This document shows positions 45,082 through 53,701 of a DNA stretch of 64,000 bases, piece after piece; the stretch's first letter is position 1; each line of letters starts with the position of its first letter. The translations under genes were made by a program, and so were the position numbers. Below the pieces are notes generated by a model. That model had not been told where the DNA came from. It ran no database searches and was given only the letters and a program-made list of their open reading frames with translations. Source of the stretch: Streptomyces albus subsp. albus (GTDB lineage Bacteria; Actinomycetota; Actinomycetes; Streptomycetales; Streptomycetaceae); contig NZ_JOID01000012.1 in assembly GCF_000719865.1 (NCBI RefSeq), positions 62,001-126,000 on the forward strand, given 5' to 3'.

Positions 45082-45957
45082 ATGCGGAAGAACGAAGCAG
45101 CGTGGCGCGGACGGGACGGAGCACGGACCACCGGGCAGCGGAGCGGGAGAGGAGGCCGGTTCCGGGTGTGGAGGCGGAGCACGGCGGAGAGCGGAGCCGC
45201 CGTCTCCGGCCACCGTGCCCGCTGCGGGCCCGCGACGGCGGTATGCGCGCTGCTGGCGGTATGGCTGCTCCTGCCCCGGCCGCCCGGTCCCGGAGCCGGC
45301 GGGGGCACAGCCCTCTCCCCACCGTTCCCCGCCGCCGGGGCGGCCGCCCCGGCGGGCGGCACGGCGGCGGGCTCACCGGCCGCCCGGCCGCGCCCGGGCG
45401 ACGGACCGGGCGGGACGGGCCCGCGAGCCGGGCCCCGGCCGGCGCGGGACACCGCCCGCGGCCAGCGCGCCTGGCCGGTCGACGGACCGGGCGGCGGACC
45501 GGGCGGGAAGGGTCGCGCGGCCGGCCGGCGGCCGGAGGTCCTGCGCGGCTGGCAGCCACCGCCCTCCCGGTACGCGGCCGGTCACCGCGGGGTGGACCTG
45601 GCCTCCCGTACGGGGCGGACCGTACGCGCCGCGGCGCCGGGCCGGGTCTCCTTCGCGGGTGTCGTCGCGGGCCGCGGCGTGGTGTCGATCGAGCTGGACG
45701 GCACGGGCGGTCCCCCGCTCCGCATCACCTATCAGCCGGTGTCGGCGGGGGTGGAGAAGGGGGACCGGGTGACCGCGGGCCAACCGGTCGGTGTGCTGGG
45801 CCCGGGGCCCTTCCACTGCCGGACCGCCTGTCTCCACTGGGGCCTGCTGCGCGGAGAGGAGTATCTGGATCCGCTGTCGCTGCTCCCCGCCTGGATGCTG
45901 CGCGGCGCCCCGTCCCGTCTGCTGCCGGTCTTCGGTGTACCGGAGCCGCGTGCGTGA
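45082..45957 (+). CDS. M23-family (LytM-like) peptidase homologue
   Basis: 291-residue exported or membrane-anchored protein. One hydrophobic segment (VCALLAVWLLLPRPP, about 55-70) is followed by a Pro/Gly/Arg-rich linker and a C-terminal M23 domain (about 170-285). Zinc-ligand motif HRGVDLAS is present, and the last motif reads CLHWG, so the zinc-binding histidine remains but the first histidine of the canonical HxH is cysteine. It may bind peptidoglycan or regulate rather than cut. The start is uncertain (ATG 45064 or 45082, neither with a clear ribosome site). Confidence 0.85.
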   Translation: MRKNEAAWRGRDGARTTGQRSGRGGRFRVWRRSTAESGAAVSGHRARCGPATAVCALLAVWLLLPRPPGPGAGGGTALSPPFPAAGAAAPAGGTAAGSPAARPRPGDGPGGTGPRAGPRPARDTARGQRAWPVDGPGGGPGGKGRAAGRRPEVLRGWQPPPSRYAAGHRGVDLASRTGRTVRAAAPGRVSFAGVVAGRGVVSIELDGTGGPPLRITYQPVSAGVEKGDRVTAGQPVGVLGPGPFHCRTACLHWGLLRGEEYLDPLSLLPAWMLRGAPSRLLPVFGVPEPRA

Positions 45958-46029
45958 GCGCGGGGCAGCCGTGGCCGGCCCGGAGCCCTGCGCGCCGACC
46001 GGGCAGGCCGGTACGGCCGCGGTGCGGGG

Positions 46030-46614
46030 TCAGCCGCCGCGGACCCCCCGCAGCGCCATGCCCACCGCCGCCTCGGCGATCTCCTCCGGGCTCTCCGCCG
46101 CCCCGAGTTCGGTCCGGCGGACGGCCGCGTCGACGACTCCCTGCAGAAGCATGGCCGCGAGCCGGGGCTGCCGGTGCCCGAGGTCGCCCAGCGTCTCGAC
46201 GACCAGCCCGATCAGCCCTCCGTGCGCGGCACGGATCTTCTCCCGCGCCCCGGCGTCCAGCTCACCGGCCGAGATGGCCACCACCGCCCGGTGCCGCCGG
46301 TCCCCGACCAGCGCCAACTGCCGCCGCACATAGGCCTCGATCTTCTCCTCGGGCGGGCCGGCCGCCGCCATGGCGGCCTCGACCTCCGCGGCCCAGACCG
46401 GGAAGTCGACGGCGCACAGTTCTTCGACGACGGCCGCTCTGGAGCGGAAGTACTCATAGACGGAGGAGCGCGCCAGCCCGGTGCGCTCGGCGAGGGCGGG
46501 GAAGGTCAGCGCCTCCGTTCCGCCCTCGGACAGCAGGGATCGGGCGGCGTCCAGCAGGGCGCCGCGCTGCATGGTCCGGTGCTCGGCCACGGAGGCCGCT
46601 CGAATCCTGGGCAC
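46030..46614 (-). CDS. TetR-family transcriptional regulator
   Basis: 194-residue repressor-type regulator. The N-terminal helix-turn-helix is GTEALTFPALAERTGLARSSVYEYFRSRAAVVEEL (about 32-66), with a helical ligand domain behind it. GTG at 46614 sits 6 nt after TAGAGT, a good -10 box, so the mRNA is probably leaderless. No obvious target gene is adjacent; it is convergent with the M23 gene and lies downstream of whiG. Ligand unknown. Confidence 0.88.
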   Translation of the reverse strand: MPRIRAASVAEHRTMQRGALLDAARSLLSEGGTEALTFPALAERTGLARSSVYEYFRSRAAVVEELCAVDFPVWAAEVEAAMAAAGPPEEKIEAYVRRQLALVGDRRHRAVVAISAGELDAGAREKIRAAHGGLIGLVVETLGDLGHRQPRLAAMLLQGVVDAAVRRTELGAAESPEEIAEAAVGMALRGVRGG

Positions 46615-46683
46615 CCGTCCACTCTACGGAGGAGCCCTCGTCCTCGGCGAGCGCCCGGGGAGAAGTGGCCCGGCGGGCCGGGC

Positions 46684-47520
46684 TCAGCGCCCGACGTCCG
46701 CCAGTTTGGCCCGCAGTTGGAGGACGGACTTGGTGTGGATCTGGCTCACCCGGCTCTCGGTGACCCCGAGGACCTGGCCGATCTCGGCGAGGGTCAGCCC
46801 TTCGTAGTAGTAGAGAGTGACCACGGTCTTCTCCCGTTCCGGGAGGGTGTTGATGGCCCGGGCCAGCAGCCTTCGCAGCTCGCGGTCCTCGGCGACCTCC
46901 TCGGGGTCGTCCGCCGCGGTGTCCTCCAGCTTGTCCATCAAGCTGAGCCGGTCGCCACCCTCTCCCCCCGCGTGCAGCAGCTCCTCCAGAGCCACCACAT
47001 TGGCCAGGGAGAGCTGGCTGAAGACCTGGTGCAGCTCCTCCAGGGCGATGCCCATCTCCTCGGCGACCTCGGCCTCGGTGGGGGTGCGCCGCAGGGCGGC
47101 CTCCAGCGTGGCGTAGGCCCGCTCGACGGCTCGCGCCTTCTGGCGTACGGAGCGGGGGATCCAGTCCAGCGCACGGAGTTCGTCGATCATCGCCCCGCGG
47201 ATGCGGGTGATCGCATAGGTCTCGAACTTGATGGACCGCCCGGGGTCGAACTTCTCGATCGCGTCGATGAGCCCGAAGACACCGGAGGACACGAAGTCGG
47301 CCTGGTCGACGTTGGGCGGCAGGCCCACGCTCACCCGCCCGGCCACGTACTTCACCAGGGGCGAGTAGTGCAGGATCAGCTGTTCCCGCAGCCGGCTGTC
47401 GGCCGTGTCCTTGTACGACCGCCAGAGCTCGTCGAGGGACGAGGGGGTGGCGGGGCGCACGCTGCCGCGAGCGGCGGGTGGCACTGCCGCGCGGTCAGAC
47501 CCGGAGGTGTGCTGGGGCAT
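46684..47520 (-). CDS. whiG: sporulation sigma factor of the FliA type
   Basis: 278-residue sigma factor that starts the sporulation programme of aerial hyphae. Region 2 is seen in [56 protein letters not shown] in family order, region 3 in [14 protein letters not shown], and region 4 in [40 protein letters not shown]. Length and sequence match Streptomyces WhiG closely. Its known antagonist, the anti-sigma RsiG with c-di-GMP, is not encoded here. ATG at 47520 follows AAGGCGA. An inverted repeat lies in the upstream region. Confidence 0.96.
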   Translation of the reverse strand: MPQHTSGSDRAAVPPAARGSVRPATPSSLDELWRSYKDTADSRLREQLILHYSPLVKYVAGRVSVGLPPNVDQADFVSSGVFGLIDAIEKFDPGRSIKFETYAITRIRGAMIDELRALDWIPRSVRQKARAVERAYATLEAALRRTPTEAEVAEEMGIALEELHQVFSQLSLANVVALEELLHAGGEGGDRLSLMDKLEDTAADDPEEVAEDRELRRLLARAINTLPEREKTVVTLYYYEGLTLAEIGQVLGVTESRVSQIHTKSVLQLRAKLADVGR

Positions 47521-47626
47521 TCGTCGCCTTGAGCCGTTCTGCCGTCAGGGTGAAATCGTCGGTCGGGAGCCAGGACTTTCGTAAGCGTAGCGTGACTGCC
47601 TCGTAGCAGCGTGCGAAGTGCTGCGG

Positions 47627-47645
47627 GTATCTCATGCGCAGATAC
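47627..47645. promoter_or_regulatory. inverted repeat upstream of whiG
   Basis: GTATCT-CATGCGC-AGATAC: perfect 6-bp arms around 7 nt, about 107 nt before the whiG start. It is unusually A/T-containing for this DNA and may be an operator. No protein can be named. Confidence 0.35.
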
Positions 47646-47772
47646 GTTCCGCTGACCGCACCGCGGGGTTACGCCCGTTGAGTGGCACATGGGACGCGTG
47701 CGATTGACGAGGTTGTCCAGGGCGATGACGGGCCCGGGGGCGGACCGGCGCCCATCACCCGATCGCAGCAGG

Positions 47773-48933
47773 TCAGGTGCCATCTTCCGGAGCAACTTCA
47801 GGGCTTTTGGCCGGACGGGCCAAGCGCCATCGGTCGCCGTGCCGTTCGACGAACCCCAAGGACCGCAATTCGTACAGCCGAGCGCTCGCCTCGTTGCCGT
47901 CGGTGCCCGCTTCCCGCGCGATCTCCCGCGTGTCCGCGTCGCGGCGGGCGGGCAGAGCGTCCAGGACGCGGGCCGTGAGCGGGGCCAGCAGATCCCGGGC
48001 GAGGACCGGGCCGCTCCGATCCGGGGCCAGTTCCCCGATGCCGCCGACCAGCTCGATCACCTCGTCCGCGTCCGTGACCAGGGTGGCCTCCCCGCGCAGG
48101 AGCTCATGGACCCCCGCGGACAGACCGGAGGTCACCGGGCCGGGCACGCCGGCGGACAGCCGGCCCAGCCGCTGGGCACCGCGAGCGGTGACGAGCGAAC
48201 CGCTGCGGTATTCCGCCTCCACGACCACCGTGCCGCGGGTGAGCGCGGCGATGACCCGGTTGCGCTGCAGAAAGCGGCTGCGGGTGGGGTGCCCGCCCGG
48301 CGGGAGCTCCGCCACCAGCAGCCCCTGGTCGGCGATGCGCCGTAACAGCTCGGTGTGGCCGCGCGGATAGGCACGGTCCACCCCGCAGGCGAGGACGGCG
48401 ATGGTGGCGCCGTTCGCGGCGAGCGCCCCGCGGTGCGCCGCGCCGTCGATCCCGTAGGCCGCTCCGGAGACCACCACCCAGCCCCGCTCCGCGAGGCCGG
48501 CGCCGAGGGCGGCGGCGGCATGGGCGCCGTAGTCCGTGCACGCCCGGGCGCCGACAACGGCCACCGACCGCAGCGCCCAGAGCCGCAGGGACGGTCTGCC
48601 CCGCACCCAGAGACCGATGGGGCGGGCATCGCCCAGATCGTCCAGCTGTCCCGGCCACTCCTGGTCTCCCGGGCAGACGAAGCGGATACCGCAGGCCTCC
48701 GCGGCGCGGAGCTCCGCGACCGGATCCGTCCCGGCCGCCCGGGCACGGTAGCCCGCCATCCGTGCGTCGCTGACCGCGGACGGCGCCCTGTCCCGTCCGA
48801 GGAAGAGCCGCAGCAGAGCGACCGGTCCCAGTTCCCGCAGCCACCGTCCGGCCAGCTCATCGCCCGGCTCCACGATCCGGGTGAGGGCCGCCCGCGCCTG
48901 GCGCGCCCGCTCGGTCGCTACACCGCCCGTCAT
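47773..48933 (-). CDS. dprA: DNA-processing protein DprA
   Basis: 386-residue DprA that loads RecA on incoming single-stranded DNA in competent bacteria; its role in Streptomyces is unclear. The N-terminal helical domain is followed by the extended Rossmann core (VAVVGARACTDYGAHAAAALGAGLAERGWVVVSGAAYGIDGAAHRGAL, FLQRNRVIAALT, VVEAEYRSGSLVTA) and a winged-helix C-terminus (about 320-375). ATG at 48933 overlaps the yifB stop (ATGA). Confidence 0.95.
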   Translation of the reverse strand: MTGGVATERARQARAALTRIVEPGDELAGRWLRELGPVALLRLFLGRDRAPSAVSDARMAGYRARAAGTDPVAELRAAEACGIRFVCPGDQEWPGQLDDLGDARPIGLWVRGRPSLRLWALRSVAVVGARACTDYGAHAAAALGAGLAERGWVVVSGAAYGIDGAAHRGALAANGATIAVLACGVDRAYPRGHTELLRRIADQGLLVAELPPGGHPTRSRFLQRNRVIAALTRGTVVVEAEYRSGSLVTARGAQRLGRLSAGVPGPVTSGLSAGVHELLRGEATLVTDADEVIELVGGIGELAPDRSGPVLARDLLAPLTARVLDALPARRDADTREIAREAGTDGNEASARLYELRSLGFVERHGDRWRLARPAKSPEVAPEDGT

Positions 48934-50552
48934 GCGGGCTCCCCCACCGGTACCGCTCCCCGGCTCACGCCGGTCCGCAGCTGGAGAGCCAGGGCCACGT
49001 CGGCGGCCGCGGGACGGTCGTGACCCGCGAGATCGGCGACCGTCCACGCCACCCGGAGCACCCGGTCCAGACCGCGGGCGGTGAGCAGGCCCCGCTCCAT
49101 GTCCCGTTCGGCCTCCCGGAGCGCACCGGGATCCGGCCGCCATCTGGTGCGCAGCTCATGCCCCGGGACCTCGCCGTTGACCCGCCACGGACTCTCCGCC
49201 AGCCGGGCCGCGGCCCGTTCCCGGGCCTGGAGTACCCGCCCGGCGACCACCGCGGTGGGCTCGCCTCCGACCCCGCCGTCCAGCAGAGCACGCCGCCCCA
49301 CCGGTTCGACGCCGACCCGGAGGTCCACCCGGTCCATCAGCGGGCCGGAGAGCCTCGCCTGGTACCGCCGGACGACGGCGGGCGAGCACTCGCAGCCGGC
49401 CCCGGACAGCGAGTGCCGACCGCAGGGGCACGGGTTGGCTGCGAGAACGAGCAGGAACCGGGCCGGCAGCCGGACGACACCCGCGCTGCGGGCCACCACC
49501 ACGTGCCCGGACTCCAGCGGCTGCCGCAGCGCGTCCAGCACCCGGCCGCTGAACTCGGCGGCCTCGTCGAGAAAGAGGACCCCGCGGTGGGCAAGGGTGA
49601 CGGCCCCGGGCCTCGGCAGACCGTTCCCCCCGCCGACCAGCGACGGCATGGTCGCGGAGTGGTGGGGCGCGCAGTAGGGAGCTGTGTCGATCAGTGGCCG
49701 GCCGGGCGGGAGGACGCCCGCCACCGAGTGCACGGCTGTCACTTCCAGGGACTCCCGCCGGGTCAGTGGCGGCAGCAGGGCGGGAAGCCGCTCCGCCAGC
49801 ATCGTTTTGCCTGCTCCGGGGGGACCTTTCAGGTAAAGGTGGTGCCCGCCGGCGGCGGCCACCTCCAACGCCGTCCGGGCGGCCCGCTGGCCGGCGACAT
49901 CGGCGAGATCCGGCAGCGGCCCACCGCCCTCCGCCGACCGGCCGGCCAGCCCGGCCGCCGCGCCCGAACCCGGCAGGGCGAGGCCCGCGAGCATCGGGTC
50001 CGGCCGCCCCGCCTCCGTGGGCTCCTCCTCGGGTACCGGGTCGTCGGACAGCACCGCGATCAGCTGTCGCAGGCTGCGCACCCCGAGGACGGCGATCCCG
50101 GGCACCAGGGCCGCCTCGGCGGCCGTCTGCTCCGGGACCACCACCTGCTCGTACCCCGCCTCCGCCGCGGCGAGCACGGCCGGGAGCACGCCGCGGACCG
50201 GACGCACCCGCCCGTCGAGACCGAGCTCACCGATCATCATCAGATCCGCGATCCGCCGCGGGTCGATCCGCTCCGCCGCCCCCAGGACCGCACAGGCCAC
50301 GGCCAAATCGAACCCGCTGCCGCTCTTCGGGACGGAGGCCGGGCTGAGCCCGACCGTCAGCTTCTTCTGCGGCCACTCGGCGCCGGAGTTGACCACCGCG
50401 GCCCGGACCCGGTCCCGGCTCTCCACCAGGCTCTTGTCCGGCAGCCCGACGAGGGTGAAGGCGGCGATCCCGGGCTCGAGATCCGCCTGTACCTCGACCA
50501 CCACGCCCTCGATCCCCGCCAGCGCCACCGAGCAGGTGCGCGCGAACCCCAT
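48930..50552 (-). CDS. YifB/ComM-family Mg-chelatase-like ATPase
   Basis: 540-residue AAA+ protein. The N-terminal Lon-like fold domain (VALAGIEGVVVEVQADLEPGIAAFTLVGLPDKSLVESRDRV) precedes the Mg-chelatase AAA+ module with Walker A GPPGAGKTMLAE (about 240), Walker B GVLFLDEAAEF and ANPCPCG, plus a zinc-binding cysteine set (CPCGRHSLSGAGCECSP). ComM, the characterised relative, is a helicase that promotes branch migration in natural transformation. ATG at 50552 overlaps the upstream yraN stop by one base, and it feeds into dprA. Confidence 0.95.
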   Translation of the reverse strand: MGFARTCSVALAGIEGVVVEVQADLEPGIAAFTLVGLPDKSLVESRDRVRAAVVNSGAEWPQKKLTVGLSPASVPKSGSGFDLAVACAVLGAAERIDPRRIADLMMIGELGLDGRVRPVRGVLPAVLAAAEAGYEQVVVPEQTAAEAALVPGIAVLGVRSLRQLIAVLSDDPVPEEEPTEAGRPDPMLAGLALPGSGAAAGLAGRSAEGGGPLPDLADVAGQRAARTALEVAAAGGHHLYLKGPPGAGKTMLAERLPALLPPLTRRESLEVTAVHSVAGVLPPGRPLIDTAPYCAPHHSATMPSLVGGGNGLPRPGAVTLAHRGVLFLDEAAEFSGRVLDALRQPLESGHVVVARSAGVVRLPARFLLVLAANPCPCGRHSLSGAGCECSPAVVRRYQARLSGPLMDRVDLRVGVEPVGRRALLDGGVGGEPTAVVAGRVLQARERAAARLAESPWRVNGEVPGHELRTRWRPDPGALREAERDMERGLLTARGLDRVLRVAWTVADLAGHDRPAAADVALALQLRTGVSRGAVPVGEPA

Positions 50553-50920
50553 CAGGCCACCCCCCGAGCATGCTCGACCACGGGGGCACCGCGCCCCGGC
50601 AGCAGAACCCCCACGAGGTCGATCCGGACTCCTCCGGGCGGCGGCTGCCGCGCCGGCCAGCGCTCCTGCAGCCATCGTGCCGCGAGCCGCCGCAGCCGCG
50701 CCGCCTTCCGGACCGGCACGCCCGCCATGGGATGCTCGCGGCCACCGGCCCGGCGGGTCTTGACCTCGCAGATCACCAGGGCGTCGCCGTCCCGGGCGAC
50801 AATGTCGATCTCGCCCTCGCGGCAGCGCCAGTTGCGCTCCAGTACCGTCATCCCGGCGTCGGCCAGCCGCCGCGCCGCCAGGTCCTCTCCGTAGCGGCCG
50901 AGCGCTCCTCGCGCGTTCAT
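50552..50920 (-). CDS. YraN family protein (UPF0102), nuclease-like
   Basis: 122-residue protein with a restriction-endonuclease-like fold: [49 protein letters not shown] contains the E-x-D...E-V-K cluster of PD-(D/E)XK enzymes. Function unsettled in bacteria. ATG at 50920 is chosen from three close candidates because GGAGG lies 8 nt before it. It heads the yraN-yifB-dprA unit. Confidence 0.92.
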   Translation of the reverse strand: MNARGALGRYGEDLAARRLADAGMTVLERNWRCREGEIDIVARDGDALVICEVKTRRAGGREHPMAGVPVRKAARLRRLAARWLQERWPARQPPPGGVRIDLVGVLLPGRGAPVVEHARGVA

Positions 50921-51092
50921 CGGCATCACCTCCGGGACGGACTGTCCCGGAACCGGAGGAGTAGAGTGGATCTTGGTCTGAAACGGTGGACAACTCGCCA
51001 GTTGTGGATAACCCGCTCACTCGTCCGGGTGAGCCGGCCGCCTCATCCGACCCCCGTCACGCCCCTCGGGCCCGCCGCGGCGGATCCCGGCC

Positions 51093-51416
51093 TCACCGGT
51101 TGAAGCCGGACTCGTCCGGCAGTTCGAGGTCGCTCTTGTTGAGCTCCTCGATGTTCACGTCCTTGAAGGTCAGCACCCGGACCTGCTTCACGAACCGCGC
51201 GGGCCGGTACATGTCCCACACCCAGGCGTCGGCCATGGAGATCTCGAAGAAGACCTCCCCCTGCACCGAGTGCACCTGCATCTCGTAGGCGTTCGTCAGA
51301 TAGAAACGCCGTTCGGTCTCGATCACGTACTTGAACAGACCGACGACGTCGCGGTACTCCCGGTAGAGCTTCAGCTCCATCTCGGTCTCGTACTTCTCGA
51401 GGTCTTCGGCGCTCAT
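51093..51416 (-). CDS. DUF2469 domain protein
   Basis: 107-residue acidic protein, nearly invariant among actinobacteria: MSAEDLEKYETEMELKLYREYRDV, then VIETERRFYLTNAYEM and ISMADAWVWDMYRPARFVK. Function unknown. ATG at 51416 follows AAGGGG. It sits between yraN and the NUDIX gene in a conserved order. Confidence 0.92.
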   Translation of the reverse strand: MSAEDLEKYETEMELKLYREYRDVVGLFKYVIETERRFYLTNAYEMQVHSVQGEVFFEISMADAWVWDMYRPARFVKQVRVLTFKDVNIEELNKSDLELPDESGFNR

Positions 51417-51455
51417 GACATGGTCCCCTTCAGCCGGGCGTCTCCCTATTGTGCG

Positions 51456-51944
51456 TCAGGCCCGTTCCGCCTCCAGGGTCACGGGCGCACTCGGAGGACC
51501 CTCGGCGAGCAGCGTGCGCAGCAGCTCCGCGAGCTTGGTCGGGTACACCGTCTCACGCAGGGTGGACAGTTCCCCGGAGGTCCACCACCGGAGCCCGGTG
51601 ATACTGCGCTGTTCCAGCTCGGTACGGCCCGCGTCGTCGGTGCCGGTCTGCTCGGTCCTGCCCAGGTAGTACCACTCGTCCTGGTTCCAGCGGCGCCCGT
51701 CGAACGGGAAGGAGCAGTTGCGCCGCCACAGCACGGGCCCCAGCTCGACCTCCGTGATCCCCGTCTCCTCGGCCAGCTCGCGCCGGGCCGCGTCCTCGCG
51801 GCTCTCTCCCGGCTCGACCCCGCCGCCGGGGGTGAACCACCAGGAGAGCCGGGGGTCGGCGGGTTCGTGTCCGTGCAGCAGCAGGATCCGGTCGGCGGGG
51901 TCGAGCAGCACCACGCGGGCGACCTTCCGCCACTCCTCAGGCAC
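51456..51944 (-). CDS. NUDIX hydrolase
   Basis: 162-residue pyrophosphohydrolase acting on a nucleoside-diphosphate-linked compound. The Nudix box GGGVEPGESREDAARRELAEETGI (about 40-63) is complete, with the REXXEE core as RRELAEETG. Substrate unknown. GTG at 51944 overlaps the end of the signal peptidase gene by 8 nt and follows GGAGCGGG, so it is part of the signal peptidase operon. Confidence 0.93.
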   Translation of the reverse strand: MPEEWRKVARVVLLDPADRILLLHGHEPADPRLSWWFTPGGGVEPGESREDAARRELAEETGITEVELGPVLWRRNCSFPFDGRRWNQDEWYYLGRTEQTGTDDAGRTELEQRSITGLRWWTSGELSTLRETVYPTKLAELLRTLLAEGPPSAPVTLEAERA

Positions 51945-52674
51945 CGGCCCGCTCCGTGCGCCGCCGCCCGGCCCGGCGGGCGACGGGCCCGTACGCGGCC
52001 CCCGCGAGGACCAGCACCACCCCCGCGGCCACGGCCAGGGAGAGCGGCCGCAGCGGGCCGGGCTCGGAGACCCCGCCGGGAAGATCCGTGAAGGCCACGG
52101 GGCGGGGGACCATGCCGAGGGAGTCCATCGGCCAGACCGAGGCGTCGACCCGGGCGCTGACCGCGCTCACGGGCACCGCGCCGTGGTCGCCGTCGGTCAG
52201 ATGTTCCCGCGAGTCCAGGGACGTGTTCCGCTGGTCGCCGAGGAGGAACACGCTGCCCCGGGGCACCGGCGCGGTGAACTCCAGCGGAGAGGCCGGCCCG
52301 GCGCTCCGCAGATACGGTTCCTCGAGCGCTTCGCCGTTCACCGTCAGCCGGCCCTCCGCGTCACAGCAGACGACCTTGTCCCCGCCGACGCCCACCACGC
52401 GCTTGATCATCGGGAGGTCGCCCCAGGTCGCGTCGGTGAAGACCACCACATCGCCGCGGCGGACCTCCCCGCCGTCGATCCGCTCGGCCAGCACCCGGTC
52501 ACCGGCGTTGACCGTCGGCTCCATGGAGTCGGTCGGCACGGTGTACGGCTGGTAGAGCAGTGCCGCCCAGGCGAATCCGCCCAGGAACAGCACACAGCCG
52601 ACGGCCACCGCCAGCCCGGACAGGATCCCGCCCGCTGTGCGATGACCGTCGGCCGTCCGTTCCGCTGTACCCAT
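51937..52674 (-). CDS. type I signal peptidase, fourth of four
   Basis: 245-residue membrane peptidase that removes signal peptides from exported proteins. One N-terminal helix (about 18-42), box B with the nucleophile serine in TDSMEPT, box D with the general-base lysine in MIKRVVGVGGD, and box E GDQRNTSLDSR. A second hydrophobic helix near the C-terminus (LSLAVAAGVVLVLAGAA) gives two membrane spans. Corresponds by order to the last sip gene of the Streptomyces sip cluster. ATG at 52674 follows GGGGAGCGGG. Confidence 0.93.
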   Translation of the reverse strand: MGTAERTADGHRTAGGILSGLAVAVGCVLFLGGFAWAALLYQPYTVPTDSMEPTVNAGDRVLAERIDGGEVRRGDVVVFTDATWGDLPMIKRVVGVGGDKVVCCDAEGRLTVNGEALEEPYLRSAGPASPLEFTAPVPRGSVFLLGDQRNTSLDSREHLTDGDHGAVPVSAVSARVDASVWPMDSLGMVPRPVAFTDLPGGVSEPGPLRPLSLAVAAGVVLVLAGAAYGPVARRAGRRRTERAGA

Positions 52675-52732
52675 TCCCGCTCCCCGCCTCGGTGCTCAGG
52701 AACGGCACCCTACCCGGCGGTACGGGACGTGG

Positions 52733-53701
52733 TCAGCCGTCCTGCTCCGTCTTTCCCGGCACCGGTACCGACACGGACGCCGACACCGCCGCCGGCACCT
52801 GCGCCGGAGCGGCGCTCCCCGCCGCGTCCCGGGTGAGCAGCCGCCGGCGGCGCCACAGCACCAGCGGCACCGCACCGGCGAACCCGAGGGCAGCGGGGGC
52901 CGCCCCGGTGGCCACGGCGTTCAGCCCGCTCTGGTCGTAGGTGTCCGGGACCGGCAGGGTGGACCAGCGGTCCAGCGGCCAGGCCACGACCACCGCACGT
53001 CCGACCACCTCGTCGACCGGAACGGTGCCGTTCCCCGGAAGGTCCTGGTGGTAGCGGGAGTCGAGGGAGTTCTGACGGTGGTCACCCATCACCCAGATCC
53101 GGCCCTCCGGAATCTTGATGGGGCCGAACTCCTTGTCCCCGCACGGGGTGTCGCCGGGGTACAGATACGTCTCGTCGAGCGCCTTGCCGTTGACCTCGAC
53201 GGGACCGGTCTTCTTGCACTCGACGGTGTCACCGCCCACCCCGATGACCCGCTTGATCAGGTCCTTGTCCTCCGCAGAGGGCATCAGCCCGACGGCGCTC
53301 AGCACATTGCGCACCGCGGAGGCGACCGGACCGGACTCGGTCTCCGGCATCTCCCCGAGCCAGCGGCCCGGGTCGTGGAAGACGACGACCTCCCCGCGCT
53401 CGGGCTCGGAGCCGAACCACGGGGTCAGCTTGTCCACGAGCACCCGGTCCCCGCGCTGCAGGGTGTTCTGCATCGAGTCGGAGGGGATCGAGAAGGCCTG
53501 CAGCAGGAAGGTCTTGATGAGAAGAGCCAGGAGCAGCGCGATCCCGATGAGGATCGGCAGTTCCTTCCAGAAGGAACGAGGCTTCTTCCCTCTCACCGCG
53601 TCTTCCTCACCGCCGTCTCCGTCTGCGGAGCGCTCCCCGTCCTCCGGGCGCTCCTCGGGTTCGTCCTGACCGGTTCGTGCGCCGACGGCCACGTCCCCCA
53701 C
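52733..53701 (-). CDS. type I signal peptidase, third of four
   Basis: 322-residue membrane peptidase. An acidic N-terminal tail, a membrane helix (LPILIGIALLLALLIKTFLLQ), serine in PSDSMQNT, lysine in DLIKRVIGVGGD, box E GDHRQNSLDSR and a C-terminal second helix. The GTG at 53701 is chosen from two candidates by its spacing from GAGGAG. Its 5' end lies inside the 3' part of the preceding sip gene (95 nt, different frame). Confidence 0.92.
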   Translation of the reverse strand: MGDVAVGARTGQDEPEERPEDGERSADGDGGEEDAVRGKKPRSFWKELPILIGIALLLALLIKTFLLQAFSIPSDSMQNTLQRGDRVLVDKLTPWFGSEPERGEVVVFHDPGRWLGEMPETESGPVASAVRNVLSAVGLMPSAEDKDLIKRVIGVGGDTVECKKTGPVEVNGKALDETYLYPGDTPCGDKEFGPIKIPEGRIWVMGDHRQNSLDSRYHQDLPGNGTVPVDEVVGRAVVVAWPLDRWSTLPVPDTYDQSGLNAVATGAAPAALGFAGAVPLVLWRRRRLLTRDAAGSAAPAQVPAAVSASVSVPVPGKTEQDG

